A program made the position numbers and the translations under genes. Of a stretch of DNA of 64,000 nt, positions 10,839 to 22,000 are shown one piece after another. The first letter of the stretch is position 1. Each line of letters starts with the position of its first letter. The notes below the pieces were generated by a model. That model was not told where the DNA came from. It saw only the letters and a list, made by a program, of their open reading frames with translations, and made no database searches. The DNA lies in contig NC_065885.2 in the NCBI RefSeq assembly GCF_932274485.2, positions 34,857,062 through 34,921,061 on the forward strand, written 5' to 3'. This DNA is from Patella vulgata. Its lineage: Eukaryota > Mollusca > Gastropoda > Patellidae.

Positions 10839-12896
10839 TCAGCACTCCGACCATCTTCAATAGAAGGCTTGATCTCGCTTTAACTACGTACATCTTATCA
10901 AGGCCTTCACGCAATACCCTGCATATTTCGGCACTAAATTCGATTGGGTACAAGCTCAGCTTGTGAGCCTATCAGATTCCTCGATCGTCGCGAATACCAA
11001 GTCTCGCGCTTTCAAGCTAAAATGTATACCTATGATAATCGAGATGCAAAGTTCAAAGTTCATTCAATGTCAAACTTTCCGTGGAGGTCGCGATGTCACA
11101 ACCTCTGATTGGACGCTACTGCTCACGTGTCTGTAGATGAAATAGCTATAAGTTAGGGAATTGTGAAGTAAGCAAGCAACGTCTAGATGTTGTAAAACTC
11201 GCAGTCGTTGCTTTAGGAATATGCACTCCGACCAACTATCAAACAGATGAAGAGCGAGTCGTTTATGTATTGTTTAATGGTCGAGAGCGAGACAATTGTA
11301 ACAACAAGAGAGCCGTAGGCCCGAGTGTTTTTACAATATATTACGCAATGTCTTAAGCTCAAGACCATTAAACGACTTAAAATACAGACACTCCGCACGT
11401 TCTTTTACAGTGAAACACATCACGCGAGTCCAATATTTCACTAGTATAAATTTATTTATTTGTGCGCCAAATAATAATCGACGTACTTCTCCCGTATACT
11501 GACTGTTGGTACGAATGTCCGTATTGGTCATTATTTGGCTCAAACAAAACACAATTATATGCGCCCATGTTCCTGGAATAAATGAATTTACCCTCTTTCT
11601 TCGACGTTTTCCCGTTATATATGTTCACCAAATAATAATACTTTCCACGTAATTTATAGATCAGGAACTTGTTACCAAGCCCTACTCATCTCGTTCTTCT
11701 TGGGTGCAACGCGCTTCGAAAAATGCCTAAGGCTCCGCCAATTCATGTAAGATTGACCTTAAACTTGGCATGATTGCGCGTCGAAAATAATTTTTTTTTT
11801 TTAATTTGAAGAACAAAACAGAGCAACAACATTTTTGAACAACCACATATTAATTATTGGGGCACCATAAGGAAAATCCGTTTTCTTAAAATTATTATTG
11901 CATCGGTAACCAACCGGTATGACTTTTCACGATCACCGATGACAGTCGGACGACCCCTGATAATTTACTTATCAACACCGACGACATAATAATAATTATG
12001 TATTTAGTTGCCTAATAACAGGACTACATTTTCAATAAAATATAAAACACTTACGGCAATAGCATAATGTGTCAGTTAGCAAAAATGACATTTTTATTTT
12101 TCATGTATGTGATATGTTTACCTGTATTGTATTGTACCATCTATTTTTGTTGTGCAATGATCATAATTATTTTATATTTTATTGGGTAGGCTATGTATTT
12201 ATGCTATTATATATTATTTTGACGTCGGTGTGTTAAAGGCATGTCGGCGGTCATCTGCGAAAGTCATACCCCCTAACTATGTATTCGATTCCCCTATCCT
12301 TTAAATAATTAATTGAAAATATCAAGAAGCAATAGGTTATCATAAGGGATAAGGGACATATACCCAATGACCCCAGGGTTTTATATTTCTATTCCATATC
12401 CAATCCGTAAAATAAATTACAAACACAGGATTATCCAGACTCAAAGTGGGAATTGTATAAATGAGGATATTTCGCCCCACACTTATTAGATTACCTAACT
12501 ATAAGGCTCATACGGTCGAATGTGTGTTGGGTACACGTAAATTAAATATTCAGTTAGTGGCTGTTGAATTTAAAAAAAATAATCCAATATATTTTATCGG
12601 TTTGTTTCCATGTAAATACGAAAAGATCAAGAACTAAAGTCGGTACGAAACAACTTTATTGGTCAGATCGAGATTATAAAGGGTGCCGAAACGGGAATGT
12701 TTCATTTTCTAACAGTAAACAAAAATACAATGTTCCAATTCTGTAAAAATTAGGATAAATCTATTGGTAAAATACTCATTTATTAGGCACATTATATACA
12801 AAATAATAGTTTCCCAATTTTTTAGAGAGACCATATAATAGGCCTATTAATCACAACACTCCTCCCCGCTGGCACTGTCAAAATAGTGTGACCACC

Positions 12897-13005
12897 ATGT
12901 CGACGATAACGACGTCAGCGATTGGAAAAACGCGAGATGCTTTGAGCTCGCCTTTGACTTTGGTTGTACTAGAAGAGATGCCTCAGCAAAAGACGACACC
13001 GCCTG
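12897..13005 (+). CDS. SLC35A2: SLC35A2 exon 1 (start codon and cytosolic N-terminus)
   Basis: ATG at 12897 has a near-ideal context (ACCACCATG). It opens 36 codons plus one base, [20 protein letters not shown] onward to QQKTTPP, ending at a GTTAGT donor at 13006-13011. The leftover G joins the AG that opens exon 2 to make Glu, so phases agree. A Ser/Thr/Pro-rich N-terminus before the first LKY helix matches the known layout of SLC35A2, although this part is not conserved in sequence. The surrounding 150 bp are richer in CpG than the flanks. A second in-frame ATG at 12978 is a possible alternative start. Confidence 0.68.
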
Positions 13006-16000
13006 GTTAGTATTTAAGATGTAATACTTAGATTTAGATAAATGGCTTCCCACTTTTACATTAGAAATGGTAACACTTCAATCGTAGTGTTTATAGTGAA
13101 TTTTATTGACAAAAATTGAAAAAAAGATGTTGCGTTGGCATGAAAATTTGTTTAATTGTGGTATTGTTTACAGCCACGCATTGCAGGTTCAAGGTCAGGG
13201 TGTATTCCAAATCCAACAATGTAGAGTTTGTATCAGTGTGTGAGAATCTACAGCAATTCCTTCACTTAGTAGGTCTACTGATTGTAATCTTATCACCCAT
13301 GGCCTCTATGCCAAGAGTGAGTGCTAACTTTTTTTTTGCATTGAGAAACAGATTTATGATGAGACAGTCACAATGCTATAGATCTAAAAACTCAATCAAT
13401 GACTACAGTACTACTATTACTACTAATTTAATTACACAAATTTGTTGTCCTACTTTTCTGCACATACCGGCCTGATGAAGACCTTCATATCATAGGCCTA
13501 CCCTGTGCTGCTATGAGGCAAATTTTGCCTGTACAGCACTTGAATTCTGCATTCTTTTACATCCAGGCATCATGTTGATCATGATGTAAGCTTGGACCAT
13601 CACATCTGAACAACTAAAACACTTTTTCTAGCCAGGCCCTAGACGAGTGGAAACCAAGCTGGAAAATCCCAGGGAACTTTCTTGGCCCTGGGAGTGAACC
13701 CTTAACCTTCTGGCTAGTGAGCATGCGCCTAACCCACTGAGCCACCATGCCCACCAATTTACACTGTGACAAGTAAAAGAAGGGTTTTTTTTCACTTGTT
13801 TGCCTGTAATAAGTGACTTTTGATATATTGAATTAATAAGCTTTTTTTATACGTCCACATTCATAATTTGCACTTTATTGCCGTCACCCCTGTGTGTGTG
13901 TGTGTGTGTGTGTGTGTCTGTGTCTGTGTGTCGCCTATAGACCCCAATTCTTAAGTGATCATCTTGAAACTTTACATACTTATTCCTTATACCCTAAGGA
14001 TGATCCGGGGATCCCTATTATTTTTGGTGCATGCTCGACCCCCTGGGTGGGAACCATGCCCATTTCTTGTGTTTGTTTGTTTGTCGTCTGCAGACCGCAT
14101 TTCTTAACGTATCATCTTGAAACCTTGCATACTTATTCTTTGTACCCTAAGAAACATCCCTATTGTTTGGGGTGCATATACGCCCTCACAGCAGCTTTAA
14201 ACTGTAAGCTTGATAATACCGGTATATGTCCCGAAAAAATAATTTGATCTTTATCATGTCCACAATCATTTCTGGATAATAATAATAATATATCCTAAAA
14301 GCTAAAAACCAACAAGCTTCATCCACTCTGATCTCAAAGTTTCACACCAAATTATGCTTTTACACCAAATTTGAAAACAATCCGTTAAAAACTCTAGCCT
14401 GTATCAAGTTTACATGTTGTGGACGCTCTAGAGGTCAAAGTTAAAGGAGCTAAGTCGCTAATATTTGGGACTTAGAAATTGACACAAATGGGTCGCAACG
14501 CATACAATAATGTAATAAGAATGTATATAAATTGATTTACATTTAATCGTTTCTGTTTTTACTGTAATTTCTAAACAGTTAGGTTCTCAATCAAATTTCA
14601 ATCTCTAGCGTCTGGTTATTCCAGTCTACCCCGATAGTATTTATTGGCCATGCTCTCCAGATAAGAATATAGCGTCACCGTTTGACATGACTTGTGGAAT
14701 ATGCCGAGCCTCGTTTTTCGAGTCCCTTATGGCAAATGGCGCCGAAACGCATTATGGTAAATGATTAGTGTACCTAATGTAAAATGTTTATTTTGTCTTA
14801 AATAATGGATATCAGAAGGCCATCTTTTCCCGGTAAGATCACAACATCAATGTTGATTTAAACCGACAAATAATTTGTGTTTTCAATGTCGAAGATTTTG
14901 GATGATATTGAGTTAGAGACTTAGCTACTTTAAGATCTGATTGACTTTAAATTTATACACAGTGTTTAAGGTTATGAGACGAAGAAGCCTATTGATTTTC
15001 AGCGATTTTCCATAATTACTGCTGGAGTTATGGGCCTTGATCACTTCAAAAAATCTTGTGGATGCTCTAGAGGTCAAAGTTAATATCCGATTGACTTTAA
15101 ATTTATACACAGTGTTTAAGGTCATGAGACGAAGAAGCCTATTGATTTTCAGCGATTTCCGATAATTACTACCAGAGTTATAGCCCTTGATCACTTTGAA
15201 AAATCTTGGGGATGCTCTAGAGGCTAAAGTTAATATCCGATTGACTTTAAATTTATACACAGTGTTTAAGGTCATGAGACGAAGAAGCCTATTGATTTTC
15301 AGCGATTTCCAATAATTACTGCCAGAGTTATGGCCCTTGATCACTTTGAAAAATCTTGTGAACGCTCTAGAGGCTAAAGTTAATATCCGATTGACTTTAA
15401 ATTTATACACAGTGTTTAAGGTCATGAGAGAAAGAAGCCTATTGATTTTCAGCGATTTCCGATAATTACTGCCAGGGTTATGGCCCTCGATCACTTTGAA
15501 AAATCTTGTGATGCTCTAGAGGCTGAAGTTATCATCCGATTGACTTCAGATTGATATACAGAGTTTAAGGTCTTGAGATGAACCAGAACAAGTATATTGA
15601 TTTTCAATGAATTTTGATAACTTGAACAGCTAAATCCATATTAAATGTTTTGTTTACTTCACGTTAGTATGGGGAAGAACTTTATAAAAACCAAACAAAT
15701 TCTAATTATTTTTCTGATAATTACTTAATGAGTTGTTACTCTTAATCAGATTTTAATGTATTATAAATGTTTCATTACCGAAAAAAAGTAAAACTCTTGT
15801 TGACTGCCCGGGCGATATAGCTGCTGTGGGCGTATGTTTCGTTGCCTGGCAATCTATCTTTTCCAAATTTCTTATTTTCGACTTGCATTTTGGCTTGTAT
15901 ACCGTCTTGTCGACTTTCGACTTAGTCATATTTTTGTATTTATTGATGTCAGTAAGAAGGCGCCAACACGCATACCATGCCAAAATGCAACAGCAGCTTT

Positions 16001-19000
16001 AAACTGTAAGCTTGATAATACCGGCATATGTCCACAATCATTTCTGGATAATAATAATAATATATCCTAAAAGCTAAAAATCAACAAGCTTCATCCACTC
16101 TGATCTCAAAGTTTCACACCAAATTATGCTTTTACACCAAATTTGAAAACAATCTGTTAAAAACTCTAGCCTGTATCAAGTTTACATGGTTTACAGAAAG
16201 GGGGGGGGGACCAAAAGGTCACAGAACATAGAAAATGGATCTATAGGGTTTGTCCTCTCACTCGCAAGACCAAAAATGCTTCACCTGAAATTTAAAAAAA
16301 ATCTGTTACAAACTGTAACCTCTAATTCTAATGTTGCGTCCACCAGGTTTTTGGAAAAAGGAGATAGCTGCTTATTAATAGGGTTCATGACCCCAATACT
16401 TAGCACCAAAGTTGAAAACATTCCATTAAAAACTATAGCCTTAACAGTTCACAAGATTTTCAAAAAAGGGGGGGATGTGGGGGTACATGTAACTTAATTC
16501 CAGAACGAGAGGTTGTGCCATGACTCCAATACTTCACATCAAATTTGAAAAAATCGTTTAAAAACTGTAAGTAGCCTCTATCGTGTTCACAAGGTTTTCG
16601 GAATATGGCCGGGGTGGGGTAATGCCTTAACAGAAGGTCAAGGAACGCTCAGTAAGGTTTGTCTTCTCATGACTCCAATTGAGTCCAATACGTTAAACCA
16701 CATTTGAAATAAAACAGTCGTCTCGCATTAGAAAGTTTTTCAGAAAAAGGTTGTAACTCTAGAACGAAATGTCACAGGCTCTCAAGGTCCCAATGCTTCA
16801 CACCAGATTTTAAAGAAATCTGTTCTACTGTATCATTCCTCTTATCGTTCCAACAATGTTTTTGGAAATAAGCTCATCTTCTCAATCTCATGGCCAGTGC
16901 TTCACAACAAATTTGAAAAATAAATCTGTTCAAAACTGTAGCCTCTATTGCATTAAATGTGTAACTTCAGAACAAAAGGTTTCGTACTCTCATTCTTCAC
17001 ACCAAATTGGACAAATCTGTTGGACGGATAGTCATGGGTGATGACGATGACAATACACCCACACTGAAATGTGGGCGTATAAAAATCAGACCAAATAACA
17101 AGCCTTAATAATGACTCTTGCTTGTGATGTTTGAAGAAATAATTGCTGAGTGAAATTATTTGCAAACATATTTTGTGATTTCTCATGTGAGATTACCCTG
17201 TTGATAAATTAAACTTAGCCTATTGTTTCGGACACACTCTTTTTTCGTATTTAAATTTACCATAATTTGATGGAAATGTTGCACTATAGTTAGTAGATTG
17301 AACTTGCAAGATTAAATAAATGGGCAAGCGCCTGCATTGTGTTGTAATAAGTAATAATATAATATGCTTTATGAACATCAGAGGCAGTGTTTTATCCTAA
17401 CTTTGATTTAATTAAGAGTAGAAAGATTGTTTGCAATACGGTACATTATACAATGTCATGGCATTATTAATGTGTTATTTATGTGTTTCCAACAAGTTCA
17501 GTGAGGTCCTACCTACAGTTCACAGTATCAGATGGTTTACTGCTGGTGCCATATTAAATTTGATATCAAAAAAGATAATTTTCCCCAATATTATTTTCCT
17601 CAATATTATTTTTTCCATAATTCATTAAATAATTGTGTCTTGTAACCAGATTTTAAAACTTACATTATGTAAGAGCTGAAACTGCCTATTGCAGATCTTT
17701 CTTTAGGCCTGAAATGTTATAATAAACTATGAATTATACATTTATTAACATGAAAAGACCTTAACTCTCGATGTCATCTTATGTGTTCGATTTTCACTGG
17801 ATTTGAATTTGATCTGCTGCTCAACACTCATTGATGATTAAATGCAAAAATGGATAAATCGAGATAATAGTTTTCAACTATAATAGTGAGAACTGCCAGC
17901 TCTTTATCTAATCTTCCATAATGCACCTTTAAATAGAAAACAACTTAAACAATATGATGGTTAATCATGTCCATCACACCACTTTTATTTACAAGATTGA
18001 AGATATTTATTATTATATCACAGTCCTTTTTGTAAGTTATTTAACATGCACAGTATGTACTTTAGTTAGGTAATATTGCATAATACAAATGGTGATAGCT
18101 AAATATCTTATAAAAATGAAATCTGTTTTAATGGAAATGCAAGAATGATAGCTCGAGGGTTATGCCTTACAGCAATACTACATAATGGTAATTAAGCATT
18201 TGTTTCCTTTTATTATTCATAAAAATGATAGGAGCGGTAGTAAAATACATATACATTGATAACACCAGTGAATTTCACATGGGAAAGAATGTTAACAAAA
18301 TTATCACATAGTAATTTTAGTTGGTTAAACTTCTTTTAACACACATTATAATTATATAATCTTACTCTTCTTCATGGTTTAATTTGAGGACAAATTGACA
18401 TTTTCTTTGTATAGTTATAATTTTGATTGAATGGATATTTTCATAATTGGATTTAGAATAGAGGAGTTTTAACTAATATTGTAGAAAGAACTGTGCTTTA
18501 TGTTGTATGCATATACTGTAATGTTTGTAATACACAATGAAGAAACTTGTTGAGATAAATGTTCCTTTTTCGCCCATATTCTCTATAGAAAAAAATAAAC
18601 TAGGTAAGACTAAGACTGTTTCTTAAATTAATAATGTAAAATTTTAGTTTTGTTTACCTTGCTGTGTTTATCTTATAAGGACTTTGTTTTTTATCGTTTT
18701 ATTGTAGCAATAGTACTTGATTATAAGACTATTTACGTCAAAACTTCAAATACTCATAACTTCGCACAGAATTAAATGTCACCGGAGAAGTTTCATAAAT
18801 TTTTAAAATAATGCAAGGAATTATGTCAACATATCCTTTCCATAGTATAACACAATCCCGAATGTCAATGTTACATGCCACAGGTACATTTCAACAGATA
18901 GATTTCCGCCGTTCTTCGCGAGTAGTTGTAAATTCCTGCCAATAAACAAACTGTGACATAACTTTCTTTCTGCATATATTCTAGTTTATTTCTAAGAGCA

Positions 19001-22000
19001 GAATGACTAAAATGACGTCAGCTGTTTTATTCGCAGAAAGTTCCGACTACTTGCAGAGAACAGTGGAAATCGCTAACATTGAAATTTACCTGTGGCAGGT
19101 AACATTGACATTCGGGATCCTGTTATACTTATGGAAAGGATATGTTGACATTAATATAACTTGCATTATTTTAAAAAATTATGAAGCTTTTTTGGTGATC
19201 TTTAAGTAATTTGACTGAAATTTTCGATTAATTTTTTATTTATTATCTAATTTTAAACCATTACTTATCTAAATCTTACATGCTGGTAAAGCATTTTAAG
19301 ATTTTTGTTGAATGATAAATATGTGTATTTATTTCAAAAGCATAAACTTTATGTAGCTAACTGATCCAATTTACATTTATTTGTTAACATACATTATCAA
19401 CATACATTTATTTTCTGCCCTAGTAGTATGTAAATTTATAACTGCATTGCATTTTGGAGCTGCAAACCAAATAAAATAATTAGATAAGTAGATAGGTAGC
19501 CCCTAAAACTTATTTCTGCGCCTCCCTGAACCCCTTGTGCATCGCTGAGATCCCAGCTTAGACATCCTTTTGTTACTAGCCTCCAGCTACCTCGGACCCA
19601 CCGTACGAGAGTTGTTGTCGCCTTCTACCACTAAATAAAATAATTCATGTAATTTTTTGATTTTCTAAAAGAAATTTAAAATACTATTAAATTAAACAAA
19701 GATACAATTTACAAATTTGATATGACAAATGTCAGATTTGTAAAATGAATGTTAATTTTAAGATACAAATGTTGATATTACTACTTTAGTATACAAATGT
19801 CGAAATACGACAACAAATGAAGAAAAAAATATTAAAGACTATGTATTAAGAACTAAGAATTAAGAACACTGAATAAAAAGTTGTTTGGTCTTCCATATAA
19901 CATAAGCTTACTAATATATGTGAATTTGAAAAAGTTGTCATATTTGAAAAATTATTGAAAAGTTATCTTAGAAAAGATATTGAAAAGTTGTTATCTTTGA
20001 AAAAGTATTAAAAGGTTGTTATCCCTGAAAAAGCATTGTAAAGTTCTCATCTTTGAAAAATTATTGTAAAGTTCGCATCTTTGAAAAAGGTATTGAAAAG
20101 TTGTTATCTTTAAAAAAAAAAAAAATGCTGTTTCCCTGTCTAAAGCAAAACCTACTAATTAACTGGTTATTTTTTTTTTCAGAGAGGCTACCATTAAAGT
20201 ATGTGTCACTATTGGTTTTAACTCTACAAAATGCAGCTCTTATATTGGTCATGCGCTACACACGGACACGGACAGGTGATATGTTTGTATCATCGACAGC
20301 TGTGGTCATGTCAGAGATGTGTAAATTCTTTACCTGTGTGGTCATCATAACTGTCCAAGAAGGAGGCTTTAGGAACTTTCTAAGTGTAGTAAAAAAAGAT
20401 ATAATCGATGAACCGTTGGACTGTGTGAAAGTATGTGTGCCTTCAATAGTTTATATAGTACAAAATAATCTCCTGTATTTAGCGGTTTCTAATCTTGATG
20501 CTGCAACATTTCAGGTAATTGTTTTATTTAATTATTTTTTACGTTTGAAAATGGTTATACAAGATACATACTAGATCCTTTCCACCATTGTTTGTATAGT
20601 GGTGCCTAGTGCAACTCCTTGATGATGTAAGCTTATGCCTCAAAGACTCAGGTATAGGGCCAAGAACACAAGATGAAATAATGTTTTATTCAAATTAAGT
20701 ATGGCATGATGTACAACAAAGTTAACAGCGATAATTTCAATTTTAAAAAAAACTTAAATTTAACTACACTCTGCCACCCTCCCCCACATCCCCCTCATCA
20801 TGCATGCCACTGTCTGTATAGTGAACAAAGGTAAGCTTACCGGTATGTATTTGTTTTAGATAAATTATTCACAAACCGGTCTATATACTAAATAAGTTAT
20901 TTGTAACCTGAAATTGTTTTATATACATGTAACCTGGTTACAGTATAAATATTTTATGTTTTATCCAACTGATTAAATACAATATCATATATCTTCATAC
21001 TTTTGATATGTTTATATCTTCCTTAAATACTTATAGATAGGAGGAGATAGAGAGAAATGGGGTTTAACGTCCACTCGACACAAATTAGGTCATTTCTAGA
21101 CTTACACATGGTTCAATTTTATTTCAATAATTCACTTGCGCGTAGGGGTCTTTAGTAGTGGGAGGAAACCGGAGGACCCGGAGAAAGCCAACGAGGTTGG
21201 ACAGGGGACCCTACTCCTTGTCATGTACAACCGGGGAAACGAAACCAAGCCAGTTGACTCAATGATAGACCTTTGCGCATGTGCTAACCATTCGGCTATC
21301 CAGCCCCCTTTATACAGGGCCTATCCTCATGGATTTTCTACTTGAGGGAAGCAGTAAAGAAAGTTTATTCGCAAACTGTTTGAGGAGGTTTGAGATTTTC
21401 ACATGTTGAGTTAAGAGTCAAGGGTTAGGGGACTTATCTTAACTAACCCTAAAACACAAAATTCCCAATAGATAAATTCTCTGTACTGAAATATGACTTC
21501 CCCAATCCGCAAAGAAATGGTGATAATAAAGTTCAATCCTAACCTAAGATAATTTAGATTCGTGCTGTTTAATAAATATCTTTATATAATATAAGTAGGC
21601 CTACTTGATTCAAATTTATCTCAGTGTATCTTCTTTAAAAGAAAAGGTTATCTAGGTGCAATAATGTACATTGTATACACCTTGTTTGAATAAGTATCTC
21701 AAACCCAACCTACATACTGCTAATTTCCAGTGTAGAAATCAAATATAGGTGTAGAGAATAAAATTGTGGTGTCGGCATCATTATTTGCAGGGAATTTGTA
21801 TACCCCGGTAGTTAAATTTAGGTTGATTTTTATATGCCCACCAGACCACATAGGAATGCCAATTGTCATCTCCCCCATCTGTTATTCTGTCACTCCAAAA
21901 GACTACATTATTAATCATATCTTTTTCAAATTGTATTAGACTATTTCTTAGTAGTGTGACACATAAGTCTATTGAATTTAAACAATTTCCATTAATTATT

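Larger units (their letters stand above)
7594..12896. other. Upstream region between CHCHD4 exon 2 and SLC35A2
   Basis: It must hold CHCHD4 exon 1 and promoter and the SLC35A2 promoter. It contains the 8281-9304 MITE and the 10613-10838 SINE. Around 10,840-11,780 CpG and GC rise (for example TCGCGCTTTCAAGC, ACGCGCTTCG), which could mark a promoter. I found no MSYC-like exon. The rest looks featureless. Confidence 0.5.
13848..15865 (+). repeat. Hairpin-ended element (TATACGYCCACAT family) with 150-bp tandem array
   Basis: The left end TTTTTTATACGTCCACATTC (13846) is followed by GCCGTCACCCC and a TG microsatellite (13892-13925). The right end holds GCTGCTGTGGGCGTATGTTT (15820 onward), shared with the elements ending at 23420 and 29095. 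The tandem array lies at about 14920-15560. Confidence 0.75.
13006..20182. other. SLC35A2 intron 1
   Basis: 7.2 kb, over half of it repeats (SINE, two hairpin-ended arrays, MITE, large inverted repeat, 29-bp tandem). 17,085-17,659, 17,935-18,776 and 19,290-19,924 show only AT-rich sequence. Confidence 0.8.

Noticed and set aside
11210-11410. Weak inverted repeat around TTTAATGGTCGAGAGC
   Set aside because: Pairing is short and interrupted; I could not define borders or a second copy.
12847-13053. Minus-strand 68-codon frame
   Set aside because: It is antisense to the better-supported SLC35A2 exon 1 and has no recognisable domain.
14925-15494. 189-codon minus-strand frame
   Set aside because: Same 150-bp array and same explanation as at 27669-28565.
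19003-19209. Frame considered as SLC35A2 exon 1 (ends near CAG|GTAACA)
   Set aside because: It lies in the loop and right arm of a large inverted repeat, and its donor phase (0) does not fit exon 2, which needs one base carried over.
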